Assembly: GCA_013433145.1 (NCBI GenBank)
Contig: CM024180.1
Coordinates: 5,026,001-5,090,000, forward strand
DNA length: 64,000 nt
Origin: Ascaris suum
Taxonomy: Eukaryota; Nematoda; Chromadorea; Rhabditida; Ascarididae
Direction: 5' to 3'
Below the pieces are notes generated by a model. That model had not been told where the DNA came from, did not search any database, and worked only from the letters and a program-made list of their open reading frames with translations. Below are positions 1-14,100 of this stretch, one piece after another. Each line of letters starts with the position of its first letter. Positions within the stretch are counted from its first letter, which is position 1. The translations under genes were made by a program, and so were the position numbers.

Positions 1-1847
1 TAAACTACAGGTCAACTAGCTGCAGCTTCAACCACTTTGCAGTGCCTGACATTCAGGATCATCAATCAGCCTATTCATTAAGACAAGCTGCGAGCCATTT
101 ACAATGACCATAATCTGAGAATCAATCAGCAAATATGAAACCGGAATTTGATTTTTTTTTAATCAAAGCATTAAAGGCGTTCTTACGTTCTATGCGTTAT
201 TGCTCAACAAGGGCAATAATGAGAAATATAACAAGCCAAGAGAGGAAAGTGAGAAAAGTAAACATGAAGGGAGAGAGAGATCGAAGAGAAGACAGAGAAA
301 GACGACCAAATTCAACAAAACTAACGGAACAAATCTAAAGCACAAAAGCTATCGACCGCGATAAGCAAACAAATGAACTGTGCAACGTGCGCTTCAACAA
401 TTTGCCACTCCCCACACGCCGTTACGTGTAAAATTCTTGCTGAACGCTGAACCTTTTTGCTTGCCCTATTGCCACCCTTCATCCTTTCATCATCCTCTCC
501 ACCCCCCCCCCCCTACCCATCATCCCCCTTCCCTCAACTCTTTCCTCTCCCCTGTCAGACTTTCGCAACGGTACTGCTGAATATTCCGTGTGAGGACATA
601 GTGCACCACCATAAACTCACCACAGAACCGAAAGTTTCCCAAAGTCCCGCCCGATAGGGCATCTACCACAACAAAGAACCATGAGTGATAAAATTAGGCA
701 CGAGGCTTTTCGTGAGACCAAAATAAACGACTTGATCCATTGATGGCAATTCGGTTATGGAAAGTATTACGATGGTCGAGAAACGCATTTGCCGAGAATA
801 ATCGATGTGCTGCTATATTTATACCTATAAGCTACAAAGAGGTGACACCAGCACATCCTCCACCTATCAGAGCATGTCTATCGTGGAGGAAAATTCAAAT
901 TAATTATGACATCATAAAGGTCATTAATTGATTCGCAAAGCAATGAGATGGAGTGACCTCTGGGAAATGCTACAAGAAACAACTGGATCGGGGAAGTACT
1001 AAATCGAGACACCTCGAAATGATATAAGGAAGTATTTATTTGTAATGACCTCCTTGCTCATTGAAATAAATCTAAGTGAAGTTAAGTAAATTGAAATCGT
1101 CTTTCATTAGCTGCCATAATCTCTAACAGATCAACAATCATATATTATCGATTATTACGTTTTTCCAAAAGCGGAGAATATTTTTCAGCGATGCACATTA
1201 ATTCATTATAGGTGTTGCATTATTTGATATATTTTTTCGTAGTCGTAATGGCAGCGCTAGAAACGAAAGGATACTCCGGTATGTAAAAATTGAATGAAGA
1301 AATACTCCGTTATATAAAGACTAAACGAAAAGATACAATAGTGTGTAATGAGAACATAAGAGTAATTTGAAGCAATAATCAGTCACCGAAGACGACTAAT
1401 AGGCGATGCCATATGTTTATATTCAAATACCAGCAAATATATGAATTTATTCTGTGGATGAGCAAACAATTCAAAGCATTTGAGGTGACAAAGATTCGTT
1501 TAATTCGTTTCTGCATGACTCGGTCAACAAACCTTCAACTTCATCAAGCAATGTACCCATCGAATGCTGACTCGGTTTGAGAATTTTTTCATTCCCTTTC
1601 AACACTGAAGGCGGAAAAGAAGCTGTCATTCTTACACAGTATCACTGAGATCGGAATACTCTGTGATACAACACACCAACAGGTGGATAGTCCCGGAAAT
1701 GCCACGACAACAATACCTCTATCAAAAGTCCGACACATCGGCTTTTGATCTCGCATGCATGATGACGGTCGCACGTATCAGTAACTGATAACAACAAGTC
1801 CACTTAATCAAGGTTATGAACAAATGCCACTTATAACACCACCTCAC
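1..1847. other. Probable szt2 intron/exon continuation, exons not resolved
   Basis: The next szt2 exons should lie here on the minus strand. Two open segments with usable acceptors (about 1690-1787 and 1500-1605) do not agree in phase with exon 22, so I did not call them. A C12 tract sits at 502-513. Confidence 0.5.
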
Positions 1848-2010
1848 CTTTCTATATCGTTGGGCCATCCTCTGCATCGCACCTGTATCTGTCGTTGCTG
1901 GCGGTTCAGTCCAAAGTTCAGTGATCAGTTGCAAGTCTGCGTCGCCTTTCTGCGCGTAACTTTCACTCGCAAACTCCTCCGAATTATCCGGCAGTATTCG
2001 ACCCGATAAA
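1848..2010 (-). CDS. szt2: szt2 exon 22 (last traced)
   Basis: It has 54 codons, acceptor CTTTCAG, donor GTGAGG. ADLQLITELWTEPP matches human SELNLVTEVWVEP. An internal GTGCGA is a possible earlier donor. The gene continues leftwards, but I could not phase the next exons. Confidence 0.88.
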
Positions 2011-5000
2011 CTGAAAGATTTTTTTAAAAGACATTTCTTCAAAGCACCCTTTTCAATACGTTTAAACAATCCAAAACTTCAGCAAAAATAAAAAACAAAA
2101 AAACAAAACAAAAAAACAGCAGTATAAATGGCAACTGAAATAGAAAGACCTTACTCGGAGTAGACCGCCAGAATTTACGGATCGGAGCACCTATTTGCTT
2201 TGGGAAAAACAGCTAAAGAAGAAAACATTAGCTGCGAAAAAGTGGATGCGTTGTTCACCATCGACGTTGCACGAAACCATGAGTTGCAATCAAGTAAAAA
2301 CCCACCAAGAGTCGACGGTTGCTGTCTTCGGTAAATCAAAACCATGACCATCTCGTATGCGTGAAGGAGGGAAGATGATATACTGCTCGACGACAGATCC
2401 AACATAACCTTCCGTTTCAGCTCGCATTTGCCGTACTAAATTTACGACGCCATTCGCACCATACGCTATATGGAAACCCTCACTTAATCGACGCCTCAAA
2501 CAACATTTATTGTTCATTTACATACTAAAAATGGAAACAAATCAAACGCATATTGCAAGGAAATGTCGTACTAACCGATATCAAATGCATTCTGAGATAA
2601 TCTCCTTAAGGAAAAGTCCACTTTCAAATCTGACTTTTGCAATGGACAATACATCAGACATTTCTTCGGCATGAGTCGTCTCAAGGGTCATATTCTCCAT
2701 TCTTCCGCTTAACCCCCAGTCCAGACCATTGACAGAAAACCGCCTTCCTTCCTCCGTAAGAAATATCCAATAAAATCCGAAAACGGTATGTCTTTGCAAG
2801 TCTGAAGCGCTATATTTTGCTGTAATGACCTCCAGTTTCTGAGGTCATATCTTCCCCCCACCCTTCTCAGATTCTTTCGGGAACTATGACCTCTAGAGAA
2901 TTTTCTCCAGTCAATAAGGTATAGTTCAACGCTTCAGAAGAGAGGTTGAACTTTCTCATCTCACACATATATTAACATCGAAGACGAGAAATATGGCGAT
3001 AGCATCGAAGAAGAGAAACATTCTAGATTTGAAGGGCTGCCACCCGACTAAAAAAATGAAGACGGTGAAGAAGATTTGCCCACATATGTAGCGCCGGAAC
3101 GCCTGCGGCTACACTCTCATATGAAATCAAGCGCAGCAGAAACGCGTTGATATCTCGATGAAATTCACCGAATTTTTTCTTTCTCGTCAGGATCCTTCTT
3201 TCATGTTCGTAGGCCTCCCTCAGCCTTTCAAAAATCACACGCAAATCGGGTCTTTTTAAGAACTGCCCAGTCAAAAAATCCTTCGAAAGTTTTAGAAATG
3301 ATTTGTAACATGCAATTAGAGAAAGCAATCAGAAAAGACTGCAACACGTGAAATATGCAAGAAATGCTGACCCATAATTTGCAGAATAACTAAAATAAAG
3401 CGACGCAGAGCAGAATTAAAAACGTATCTACGGGGCAAAGATATGACCCTCAAAGGTTGTAATTCCACCCAGAAGATTTATCGAAACGATCTAGATGAAT
3501 AACGTATGACATCCCTTCAACAGACAGATATGCTCATACAAATAAATACATAATTCTGCCCCGAGAATGTCATTAATTGTATCAAATGAAAAGTGAGGGA
3601 ACTTACTGCAGCAGAGTGCTGAGAATGAATTCAGCAGATGCGTTTGTTAGCGAGAATGCCGATGCGAAAGCCTTATGCATCTGCCAAATTTGTCGCCTGG
3701 AATGCAACTTATTAAACATTTCAACGATAAAAATCGGGAGCACCGACCGATATATTGGCCATTATGCCTTCTCGCATTAAATGGCGCCATCATCATACAT
3801 CCTGACATAAGCATCCATTTTTATGGCCATGATGGCCGGACAGTATTCGCTTTTAAACGATGGTCATTATCTACATAAATTCTCCCTTTATTACGCAGCA
3901 ATGTCCGATGCAAGGCATCAGTTTGCTAATCGACGTAATTGCAATAAACCAACCACAGTTAATGACTGCCAATATTTACCACAGGTGAACTCAAACCAGA
4001 ATTCAACACCTTTACCACTACCTTACAGAATACTTCTAAAATATCGAAAGCCTTTCACAAAATGCATCAATCAACGAAACAGTAGTATATTATCATATGG
4101 CGATTGCACAAAAATTTAGTGGCAGTGCTGGTCGGTGGTAACTAGCTTTTCTTCGACTATCATCAACAATGTTGTTTCTCATTTACGAAGGCTAGCCGAT
4201 TATGATATCCCATGGATCAGATCCATGAAAAAACCTTAATGAATACACACCTATAAGAAGCAACTGGTGTCCAACACTGAACTAAAATAAATAATTTCAA
4301 AAGTGGTCGGAAAATAAACATCGCTATCAAAAAATCCAAAAATTTTACAAGTAAACCTTTAAGAAATCGGTCGCGTTTAAATAGCCACCATCAGCTCCTT
4401 TGGACTAATTATTATGTTAATGTCCCTTAAAGCTCCCTTATCGATCTTGAAAGCCGAGGTGACTGGAAGGAGAAGTCCCTTAGTAATTCAGATGGTAAAA
4501 TACCTGACCAGCAATTAGAAGATCGCAAGTTCAAACCTACCCTATGAGCAAGCATCCTGTTTGATTCTTATCCTACCACAGATTATATGTAAGATGAATA
4601 TTTTAGCATAACTTCAGAGAATTCTCATCATTTCAGCAGAATTCGGCAAATACGAACCGGCAGCATAGATACTTGGCAATAGAGTTGTGCAGAATCATCT
4701 CTCTGTTCGAAGTGCCCCCACGTTCCAACCTTACAATCCGATCGACAGCGAGCGGAATCTTCTTATACCGCACCAGAATGCGTTCCATTGGACGATCCAA
4801 TAGGATCACTGCCCGGCATCTCTGATATATTCAATTTACTTCAAACATCAAAAATAACACCAAATAAGAAAAGCCGAAACAAGGTAACTGAATAAATCAC
4901 AAAGACAAAAATTCTGAGCAGAAGTCAGTGAAATTCAACGAATATGTGCCACAGCAGAGGTAGATGTTAGCCAGAAAGACAGGAATATATTGCAAGAAAG

Positions 5001-8000
5001 CGGAATTACAGAAATTGGTACTATAATGCAAGAATCTGAGAAAAAAAGTACTCTAAAGAACTGAATTAAGGAATCAAATCCTCAAAAAATTTACCGAAGT
5101 ACGTGTTATAACAGCCGAATCGTCACGGGAGTCGGAGAATTCGCGCATCACCGTGAAATATGAACATCGGTCAATTTCAAGTGATATAATCGCATCTTTG
5201 ATATCACTCACTATCTGAAACAGTTTGCACAATGGCCTTTACTCCACATTTGATTGTTACTCACTATTTCTGATAGTAAACCTACAGCTTCAATTTATAC
5301 CTAGAAATAACAATCCCATCCCCCCCCCCCGCCCTGTTCCTGTTACCTTTAAAGAATTAGGGGATCAGACCTCCGTCTCCTTGGTTTTCATCGTTATAAT
5401 CGAGAATGCTGATCTCCATTCACAGATTAGAAGACAAATCCCATGAAATCATTCACCGAAACACAGCCCCAGCACTGACTTCTAAAATAACTCTGTTATC
5501 GAACTTAATAAAGAGGTCTTCTAAAGCATTTCCACTCTTCACTATCACTAACCTCAGAAGCAACTGAAATTAGTTAAAGCTCAAGCTTCGCTACCTACAA
5601 ACTTCCTTGCGATCGTGCCTCATTTATCATATATTTTGACTTTCGTTGGCTTCTGCCTTCCCACGTTCTTCCTTCAGTTATTCAATTTTAAAGGGCTCGA
5701 ACCTCAATATAACAAAGTAAGAAATACAATCTTCCAAAATTCTGCACAAAACGATTGATTTTATGGAAAGTCGTATACCTCAGTGAATCGATCTTAATTA
5801 TTCTCCAAATTCTTACTGATAAGCATTTCCTCTCCAATTATCAAAGCATTATTGCACTAACAAAAATAATTTCCAAATGAAGAATAAACAAAAGAAGGTG
5901 ACCTTATTCCTGATCACTCCACTTATGCCGCCAAGGAATGCTATCTTTAAGGCGATACATGGTGCCTCCATACTTGTTCGTATTATATAAAAGAAAATCG
6001 GTGGCTTTGTGATATCCTCTCTAAAATCAAATCTCATATCCACATAAAGAGAACAAATTAACGACGAACAACGAAGTAATCCATCATCACTTAAAAGCGC
6101 TCCTTCTCAATAAATAATGGTCGAATTATCATTACCATCGCCTAATTACAATTTCTATTCGTGAAATAAAGACCTCACAGCGATGGATGTTGTAATAATC
6201 ACCTCATATCGAGCGATGACGCAACATCCAAGTACGATTAAAACAATTTAAGTACGACATTTATGGAAATCGAAATGATTATTAAATGAGCAATAATAGG
6301 GGGGAAATGCCAGATTGACTCCATATCATCGACTCCAAATCAACTCCACTTTCAGCATAAAATGGGTGGCAATCTAACAACATCGAACACGACATTAATA
6401 CTTGCACTTCACCTACCCATACACATAATATACATTGTGGTGGTATCGAAACAACTACTTCCAAAAATATACACAGTAAATAATACAACAAATGTGATAA
6501 ATGCTGCTTATTACTAATGACTGAGGGCCCTCAAACGAGATTTCTGCTGCTCTTGAAGGGAATTTTGGTTATTGCATCTGAAACAATCGAAGTCATTCTT
6601 CACCATATAGTTTTAATATTCTATGAAACGTACCCCATTACAAGTTTGATATAAGACTGTCCTCGAACAAGCGGAAATGTGGTGATTCGAGAGAGTGCTT
6701 CATGAAGTGCAGTCAATGCATCGTTCGCAGTAACGTTACTCAACGTGCCCCTATTAATACCAAATGTGAAGAGATTCGACGAGGGTGCTCGCTCATCGTG
6801 CATCAATATCATCCGAATTGTATGTGTATGCACCCATTTTTGCCTACAAAAAATAATTAAGACAATATTATTGACATTTGATGATCCCATAAAATTACGT
6901 TTATAAGAGAATATAAAGTGTCTCAAAATAAAGGAATGAACTTCGAGTATCTAGAAATTGAAGCGACAAAATCTGTTTGACGCATACGACGGCGACCCCG
7001 ACGAGTGTCACCTTACATGGCTTTATCCTATGAAGAACAAGCATCGCCCAGAAATTAACTTCAAAATTCCTATGCAAAAAATACTTTCGATTCCCACTAG
7101 AAAATATCAGAACGCACTGAAATGCGGACTTATAGATGTAGGATAAATCTATTCCTTTCAAGCCTACTAAAGTGCTAAAAAAGGAATGCAGTTTGGATAA
7201 TTACTTCACTTTTTATTGCAGAATAATTTCTTTATGAAGATTATAATAAAATAACAAAAATAAAGTGAAGATTAATAAAACAAACAAATAAATCACTTCA
7301 TTTCTTCGACAATCACTTTCTAAACTACGAAAAGCAAGCAACAGCTAATGGGCGAATGGTGCACAGGTATATAGGTAATTCGTTAGATGATGCTTCAAAT
7401 TTATCTGCTTATTGCTTTAAACTCTTCTGTCACATATCTGCCCAACCATGTCTTAAAAAACATCAACCGTTAAGATTAAAAACCAATATCACCGAAATAT
7501 TACAGAAAATATCATCTTTTTGTTATATATTAAGCGGATAACGAAGGTTATGAGAGATGCTAGAAAGAAATGCAAAACTTTTCCCACTTCAACTACACGT
7601 CGCTTCAAAAGAAGTACCCAAATCAACACCACTACTATTGTTTAAAACAACAAAGTTTCTGCTCAAAATCTATTAACTGTAATTTTCCTCAATGCAGCCT
7701 TGCCTATGAAACAGTAAATACCAATAATAATTGCTGAACGTAGCTAGACGCTGCCGAGTTTAGCTCCCAACCCTTCTCTCTCCGTTCCCCTCTGTTTCCG
7801 TATCTACTTCTGTAGTGAGAGACAAATGAAAATCTTTTTTACTGAGTTGTTTCGCCCCTTCTTACGTCTCTAAAACCATACTTGGGAAAAGGGAATTTTT
7901 GAACTCATTATGCCAAAAACGTTAAATTGAGGAAATAGTGAATTACTAGATTCGCTTTTATCCAGGGCAGACGTATGTTTGTGAGACTTCTAAAATGAAG

Positions 8001-11000
8001 GGAGGAGAGGGAGAGAGAGGAGTGGGGAAAGCGTGGGGAAGAGTAATACAGCACAACTGTCAAGTGAGGAGATCATAGCGATTTAAGAGCACGCTGAATA
8101 TGGTGTAAAATGTTTATACTTCATTAAATTCAGCGTGTAAAAACAATTGAATGATAACTTACCAAATTCCCTCATCCAAATCACACAAGAGACGCCAAAA
8201 TTCAACGAAACGATTCACACTTGCATCTTGGGAACATTTTGCTTCAAGATCCCTTAAAGAGAATTAACTTAAAATTAGAAATGGAACAAGCATTGGTAAT
8301 TAAAATGGCTTAGGGCACACACAATGGTAATAAATAAAAAACATAAAAGCAAAACTTTCTGCACGAAATTTTCAACAAAAGAGATGACAACAATGAATAA
8401 CATAAATGTAGTGCCGCAATCGAATGCAATTTTAGTAACAACGCAATCCAATATTAATCAATGCACAAAACTTATCAATAAAACAAAGCTGAAATCCTTA
8501 ATTTTCATTCACTTCATACTTAAAAAAGAAAAAACCTCAGAAAGAATTCCGTTAAATTAAGCGTATTATGTCATCGCATATGCAAATCTTCCAAAATGAA
8601 CTTATGGTAGCAAATTCCTGAATGGCCTGTAAGCTGAAATCATTCCCACTATAAAATCAAAGTACTCCTGCATCCGTCACCTATTTCAGCAGCGACCCAC
8701 ATCTATTGACCGAAATGCTTTCGACAACTATAAGACAATGGCAGCATTCATAAACACTTGCAGAAAAATAGTTAACTGGTTAATAAATATCAACGTTTCA
8801 TAATGCGCATGATTTTCCACTTTATTATGCTCATGTTGTGGAAGCAGAAATTGTGCAAATGAAATAATAAATTATGAGGAAACAATACGGATCGCACGTT
8901 AAGTAAATATATCCCCATTATATGCTCCCTACCCGTCCTCTCTCTTGCAATCCGAAAACACCTTCACCTACGCAACAACCAACTTGTACAAACAACAAGT
9001 TTTCCCTCTTTTTGCTATCGATTCCCACCAAATGAGGGCAGCATTTATGCTCTGAAATAGAAATGACTGACGCAGAAGACATATCAAATATTCATCTCTT
9101 TCCTCTGCCCCTCTCCTCGTATATAATTTAAAGTAAAATAGGTAATATCATCAAACATAATCAGAGGAGTGTATATATTTAGCATTGATTTGTTGCCATA
9201 ATGGCGTTAGTGAGGCAATGACGCTATGAATCCTCGGTAAAGCGTACTGAATTTCTAAAGTAAGCATTACAATTTAATGAAAGAATAAAAGAAAATGACA
9301 TGAAACAAATACGTTGATACGAGAGTGACGGTTGATTTACTTCCGTTAGGAAGAAATCGAAATAACGCATTCTCGTTGCCGACTTCAGAAGGCAATGAGA
9401 AATAATCGGGATTTGAATTGAACGAATGAATGTGAATGAGAAGACGATCCGCTTTTAATAAACTGAAATACTTCCCTCTTTATATTCACATACACTGACC
9501 TCGTTTAGCAAGTTTCAAATATATGCCGATCGTACATCTAACAGTCCTCATTAGTAACACTTTCTTCCCTTCCCCCATATCCAAGGAGATCCTCCTATAA
9601 TTAAGAATTTCCCCAACGATTTCATATAATCAGAAGGCGTCGAATACGGTCGCACAAGGTCATAAATTTTGCCCTGCTGTTACTATGCAATTAATCGCTG
9701 CTTCCGCATTCATTTGCAGGCTGGTTCGATGTGTTGCTGAGGGGTTGCCCCGCGTGGATAAGAAAGGGGATGAGGGTGAGCAGAGAGGGAAAGCAGGGAC
9801 AGAAGAACTCGTAATAAAAATACAATATTTTCGACTGGTAGATTCCGATGTATACATTCGCCGTATTCTACCTAACCTGCCGCTGACTTTAGGCTTCTCT
9901 GCAGATTCTTTCAAGGGCATTTGGGGTTTATTCTGCACCAAAAAGTGTGCTCCCCTTCAAACTTGAATATCTACTTATCACTCTCTGCATTAATTGTTAA
10001 CATTTAGAGGCCATAAAATTCTGCCCATGACTCGTCAAAGCGTAGATTAAAAATGAACTTTTCATTCAGAAACCACACAAAATTTTTCGGATTTGCAGAA
10101 AAATGCATTAATCGGCGTTCCGCCATCGATAAAAGTGAAAAAACACAACGTACCATACCTTGGCGCACTTTCCAACTTGCTCTTTTTCATGCTGCTATAC
10201 TAGCCGCATTCAAATAATTTTATCTTTTTCGTTTTCAACTGTAGAATCTATGAACTTATGGACAGAGGCAGCTCTTTAGCAAGCCTCGTATGGAAACATT
10301 CAGAAAACTGTAAACTCTGCTTGGTGGATAATAATGGATCCAAGGTCCAACCTACCCCTCTTCCATTCGGTGGATGGGAGGGTGGCGGGATGAGTTTTGA
10401 ATGACAACTAATATTGTTTAGTTAGTGAGATACAAGGTACAATATGGACAGAGAATACTGTTTACTCAACTGAAGTCTGCTGGGAACGATTTGCATTAAC
10501 TAAGATATATCAACCGCGTTCATTTAAAAAAAATAATAGATAAGCAACCAACTTTCCAATCGCGTTTCTAAACGCATCAACCGAGCACTGTCTCTGTGGA
10601 GAAGTGAATCGCCTTTCAGAGACTAGATCCTTCATTACATTATAAGGTGCTTCAAATACCAACGATACCTTCACCTTTTCACTGAAAAGTGTAATAAGTG
10701 TTCAAATGGAAAATGATTGCCAGTGTACACAGCACTATCCTAAACACAGCCCCTCTCGAGAACTCCAAAAATACAGCAAATATTTCCAACTCTTCTTTTT
10801 CAGTAGATAGTGCAGACATTTTATTTCATCTCTATCAACGGATGTCTCTGTCAGTGCGTCGTAAAAATTTGGCTCACCTCGCTCAAGAATATTCATCACT
10901 TAGCCATACCTACTGCTGAATCTTCTGTACGCTTTCTGTTTCATGCGTTGTAAAAAATAGAAGCCCGATCTAACAACCAACTGAAAATAAAGCCTTCGGG

Positions 11001-11027
11001 GAAATATTAAGTGTGGGTGTACTTAGA

Positions 11028-11109
<82 letters not shown>

Positions 11110-14100
11110 TATACTGAATATTGCGCTGGACGATAAGGGTTTCTTAAAAAGGAAAAATAGAAATACAGATTAAACAAAGCCTTAGGACGATATTAGATTG
11201 ATTAGCGAATGTTCATGAGGAAAAACCTCTCTTGCAACTCTTTAAGAAACCCGCCACTGAAAAAAAAAAGCACACAATAACCACACCGTCGAATGCCGAG
11301 TGGCCATGACGCCGTTATTTTGTATTCGATGAACACAAGTGGTTTCCATGGTAAACGAAGCTCAACCACTATAAAAGTTTCGTTCTTCTCCTTGCTTTTC
11401 TCGACGAATCGTATCTCCTTTACTGTATATCCCTCACGCATACGAACGTACAGTAGATTCGGGAGACTAGTCTCATATTCCAAACTCAAATGTTTTCGCC
11501 GAACGATATCACTGAAAACATATTTCTATGTTTCAGCACTTTGCTAACAGAAAAATAATGTCTCATCTGTTTATAATAGGTATCGTTGGTGTCAGACATT
11601 ACATCGTTGACACAACCCCGCTTACACTCGAAAACTTTGTTTGTTGACAGCCAATAATCACAGTGACAGCTGTCAAGTCAATCATACATCATAGAGAACA
11701 AAGCTTCAATTGAACGTTAACCAAAAGAGTTCGACTGCCTCGCCCTGAAGCTGTCAGGCATTCACAGATGTGGCGATATTACTTATCTCATCGAGGTGAT
11801 ATCCTTTCTCGCCATAATACATCCACAGTTTTTCGCCAAGCAAAATTTCCTGTCTGGTGCTGATTATAGCTAAAACGGCAAAAAGACCGGGTAATTCCAG
11901 AGGAACATTGAAAGAATATAATTGACGAGCGGATCTAAAGTTTCAGGATCACCTGCACGCTTCTTCCGGACAAACGTTGCTCTTAAGTGAACCCATCTGC
12001 ACCTCACCTGTTGCAAAGGCAACACACCTATTACCTTCACGATGAGGTATATACCAACGTTATATCCTCTCATATTTTCGTAATTCAGCACTTCAGCATA
12101 ACAATAAATCCGTAACTTGCATTGGATATAAAGTTTTTCTACGAATCTCCACAGCCATATTGTATCACTGAATGATAAAAATGGTAACAACTTTTAATAA
12201 AATATCTCTACAAATGACAGTGGGGAACCGTATTAGTGAGCAATGAGCAGGATCGTATCGTTAAGCTCTCACTCCCCCCCCCCCCACCCCTCCTTTCAGG
12301 CCTGAAACTCCGATCCACTCCATAAAACTAGCACCCTTAATTAACAGACAACTAAAGCGTGATCGGCAACAATTTCCGCATGTGCTTCTTCCTCGCCCCT
12401 TCAATATTTTATACGAATCACTCTGTTCGTTCCAAATTTTTTCATTCACTTTCACTCTGAATTCTTTCTATTTCGGTACCCTCAACAAAAGCAGTCATAA
12501 AGTCAAGCAAAACCAACGCGATATAGAAATCAGCAAAATCGGGATTGATCTCCTTGACAAGATTTGTTATGTGTTCATTGCTTGCTAGTGCACGCTGGAA
12601 GCTCCAACATAGCAATGCACGATGGAAGGCATTCATTGCTGGTGGCGAGACCTGCAACTTCAGCATAACCTCGTTTCATTGTATCACAGATAGGAAGAAA
12701 AAGCACTGATGGGCTAGTAGAACGGTTTCTTACAGAGGACGAATGCAAATCTACATGTGCATATATAAATACACATATGTATAAAATATATAAGTAAACG
12801 TAAACACATGTATATTTACGTACCTAAAACTGGAATTTATTTAAAACATATTTAAAATACAAACGAACAGTACGATATGCTGCCTTATATAATAAACCGA
12901 TCTGGCCCGTCCACTTCAACACAGTTTCATTGCACTGTGGCAATCCCCCCCCCCCCTCCTCCTCCACCCATTTCACATGATATTTGTTTTGCATTTTCAG
13001 TATACGAACCATAATTTAAACACCTTTTACGACACAGGATAAGAAGAATTCGCAGACTCACATCTCGAATTGAGCACTGGCAATCGGGTAAATAAGTGCC
13101 AAAGGTTGCCATCGCCAAAAAATGAAACAATTCCGGATACGAAACAAGACCGAATACTGGCTCTTCCGTATTCTTTTTTTGCAGCTGAAAGTCGAATAAG
13201 TCATGAACAGCAATCATAAAAATTATTTTCGGCAATGATAACGAATAAAAAATTCGTTTCACTTTGAAATAAGATTAAAAGGACCTCACAAACCCGATAT
13301 TACACTGAAACTGAAAAGCACTCAGAAGACAATAAATTCGTTGATTTACCTGTATAAATGAACACGAGACGGTGAAACTGCGCAATTGTGTAAGAAGCTG
13401 TTGTAATGCATTCACATCAGGCATCCCACATACCGCATCCGTTATTACAATTATATCTAAACACAAATATATAAAATAAAAGCAAAGAACACGTCACTGA
13501 ATATGTGGCAATGAAAAATGCCTCAATACCTCCTTCTATAGCACCAGTGAAAATGTAGCAAAAATAGCGTTTTTTTGTTCATCAGTATGCTTCAAATTAA
13601 TTCACCCTTAAGCACATCAACAGTACCTAACGAAGGTATTTGATTGGAATGCTTCATAGCAGCAAATTAGCTAATTTTCTGAAACGAAGCCGGAAAAGAG
13701 GGAAGGAACAGGGACGATTATCTTCCCTTCCAAATCAAACCCTAACGACGAGCCTCATTTTGCGACACCATGCTGTCGATTTGCTCTATTCAGCTCGGCG
13801 CAGCACACCATTCTGCTACCGCCCTCCTTTCGCTTCATCGTTAAGGATGTCGGACCATTAGTAATCCTATCCTCTTAAAACTTTATTTCATAGGAACTAA
13901 ATCCGAATAGCCTCAACACCTCAACCTACTCCGGTGCTGCATTTTTATTCACGGGAAGGATGACATCAGCTAGAAGTCGCATGACCATGAAGTGCATTTT
14001 TTACAAGAGAACAGACAATCATATTTTCCTTCTCTTTTAGTATTAGATAAGTAATACTGGAAGAATAAACACCTCCAGATAATAAAAAAAACTTTCTGCT

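Noticed and set aside
3023..3328. 101-codon minus-strand frame between szt2 exons 19 and 20, with an acceptor (GGGCAG) and donor (GTGAAT)
   Set aside because: It is charged and protein-like, but there is no SZT2 counterpart at this point and its exit phase (1) does not suit the next exon. It could be a lineage-specific exon but is not supported.
5214..5222. CTGTTTCA motif resembling the nematode piRNA promoter element
   Set aside because: It is part of the 3' splice site of szt2 exon 18.
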